From Corynebacterium auris (GTDB lineage Bacteria > Actinomycetota > Actinomycetes > Mycobacteriales > Mycobacteriaceae): 64,000 bases of DNA. A model generated the notes under the pieces. It did not search any database. It worked only from the letters and a program-made list of their open reading frames with translations, and was not told where the DNA came from. The translations under genes and the position numbers were made by a program. Within the stretch, counting starts at the first letter, position 1. Every line of letters starts with the position of its first letter. This document shows, in pieces, positions 63,458-64,000 of the stretch. The stretch lies in assembly GCF_030408575.1 (NCBI RefSeq), contig NZ_CP047047.1:1351991-1415990 (forward strand), written 5' to 3'.

Positions 63458-64000
63458 ATGAACCACACCTTCCGCACTCTCGCGGCCGCGGCCGCGGTGC
63501 TCGCCGCCACCACCCTGACCGCCTGCGGCGGAGAAGGAGACGGCGCGGCGCAAGGCCTGCTCGCCCAGATCGAATCCGGCGAGGTCACGCTCGGCACCAA
63601 GTACGACCAGCCCGGCCTCGGTCTGCGCGAAAACGACGGCTCTATGACCGGCCTCGACGTCGACGTGCTGACCTACGTGGTCAACTCCATCGCCGACGAG
63701 CGGGGGTGGGAGCACCCCACGATCACGTGGCGCGAGACCCCCTCCGCACAGCGCGAGACCCTGATCCAGAACGGGGAGGTCGCCGCAATCGGCGCGACCT
63801 ACTCCATCAACGCCTCCCGCGCCGAAGCCGTCGGCTTCGGCGGGCCCTACCTGCTCACCCACCAGGCCCTGCTGGTGCGCGCCGACGAGTCAGACATCGC
63901 GGGCCTCGACGACCTGGACGGACGCATCCTCTGCTCGGTGACCGGCTCCACCCCCGCCCAGAAGGTCAAGGACGCGCTGCCCGGCGTCCAGCTGCAGGAG
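63458..64000 (+). CDS. gluB: Glutamate-binding lipoprotein GluB (3' end outside window)
   Basis: The 181 codons visible start with a lipoprotein signal: NHTFRTLAAAAAVLAATTLTAC with the lipobox LTAC (Cys23). The family 3 solute-binding fold follows: VTLGTKYDQPGLGLRENDGSMTGLDVDVLTYV and AAIGATYSINASRAEAVGFGGPYLLTHQALLV, then LDDLDGRILCSVTGSTPAQKV. It captures glutamate outside the membrane for the gluABCD importer. ATG 63458 has AAGGAG upstream. The frame is open at the window end, so the C-terminus and gluCD lie beyond. Confidence 0.93.
   Translation, partial: MNHTFRTLAAAAAVLAATTLTACGGEGDGAAQGLLAQIESGEVTLGTKYDQPGLGLRENDGSMTGLDVDVLTYVVNSIADERGWEHPTITWRETPSAQRETLIQNGEVAAIGATYSINASRAEAVGFGGPYLLTHQALLVRADESDIAGLDDLDGRILCSVTGSTPAQKVKDALPGVQLQE

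Overview
The window is a gene-dense, high-GC chromosomal segment from an actinobacterium, almost certainly a Corynebacterium. The evidence is a DtxR regulator with the diphtheria-type metal ligands, the coproheme decarboxylase HemQ, AftC of the arabinan cell wall, the SigA/SigB pair, LexA beside a DivS-like gene, and gluAB. From memory, the gene order also follows the Rv2671-Rv2733c backbone of Mycobacterium tuberculosis. No rRNA, tRNA, insertion sequence, prophage or CRISPR array was seen.

Layout. 1-5075: RibD-like reductase (cut by the window edge), aftC, msrB, hemQ, DUF3000 and RNase D. 5072-12634: dxs, a TrmA-type RNA methyltransferase, DUF3710, dut, DUF3093, DUF4193, suhB and ppgK. 12885-21961: sigA, a helicase coupled to a small DUF3039 zinc protein, DUF3099, an NPPF methyltransferase, dtd, sigB, dtxR and galE. 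21971-33767: DUF4192, a PAC2 protein, a Ski2-like helicase, a DadA-like oxidase, oxyR, hrpA and nrdR. 33871-37749: the SOS pair divS-like/lexA, then an orphan HPr gene, a SugR-type regulator and a uracil permease, with no ptsI, fruK or ptsF between them.

37746-48903 is a sialic-acid and amino-sugar island: nanA, a four-component ABC importer (siaE/F/G/I, with one permease fused to an ATPase), the regulator nanR, nanE, nanK, nagA and nagB. Together these would import sialic acid, cleave it to ManNAc, phosphorylate and epimerise it to GlcNAc-6-P, deacetylate it and deaminate it to fructose-6-P. A perfect palindrome in the nanR/siaE promoter region, half of it repeated before nagA, suggests one NanR-type control.

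48900-64000 returns to the backbone: hflX, two unknown genes, dapF, miaA, an Rv2728c-like protein, a DUF349 protein, a GNAT protein, a membrane protein, a Pcs-like CDP-alcohol phosphotransferase, a Tat-exported phosphoesterase, an Rv2732c-like membrane protein, miaB, gluA and the start of gluB.

Regulation visible in the sequence: about a dozen genes have a TANNNT -10 hexamer ending 6-9 nt before the start codon, which suggests leaderless mRNAs. sigA and sigB carry SigH-like promoters of identical geometry. A cluster of LexA half-sites separates divS-like and lexA. Functions come from motif reading and remembered family knowledge; no database was searched.
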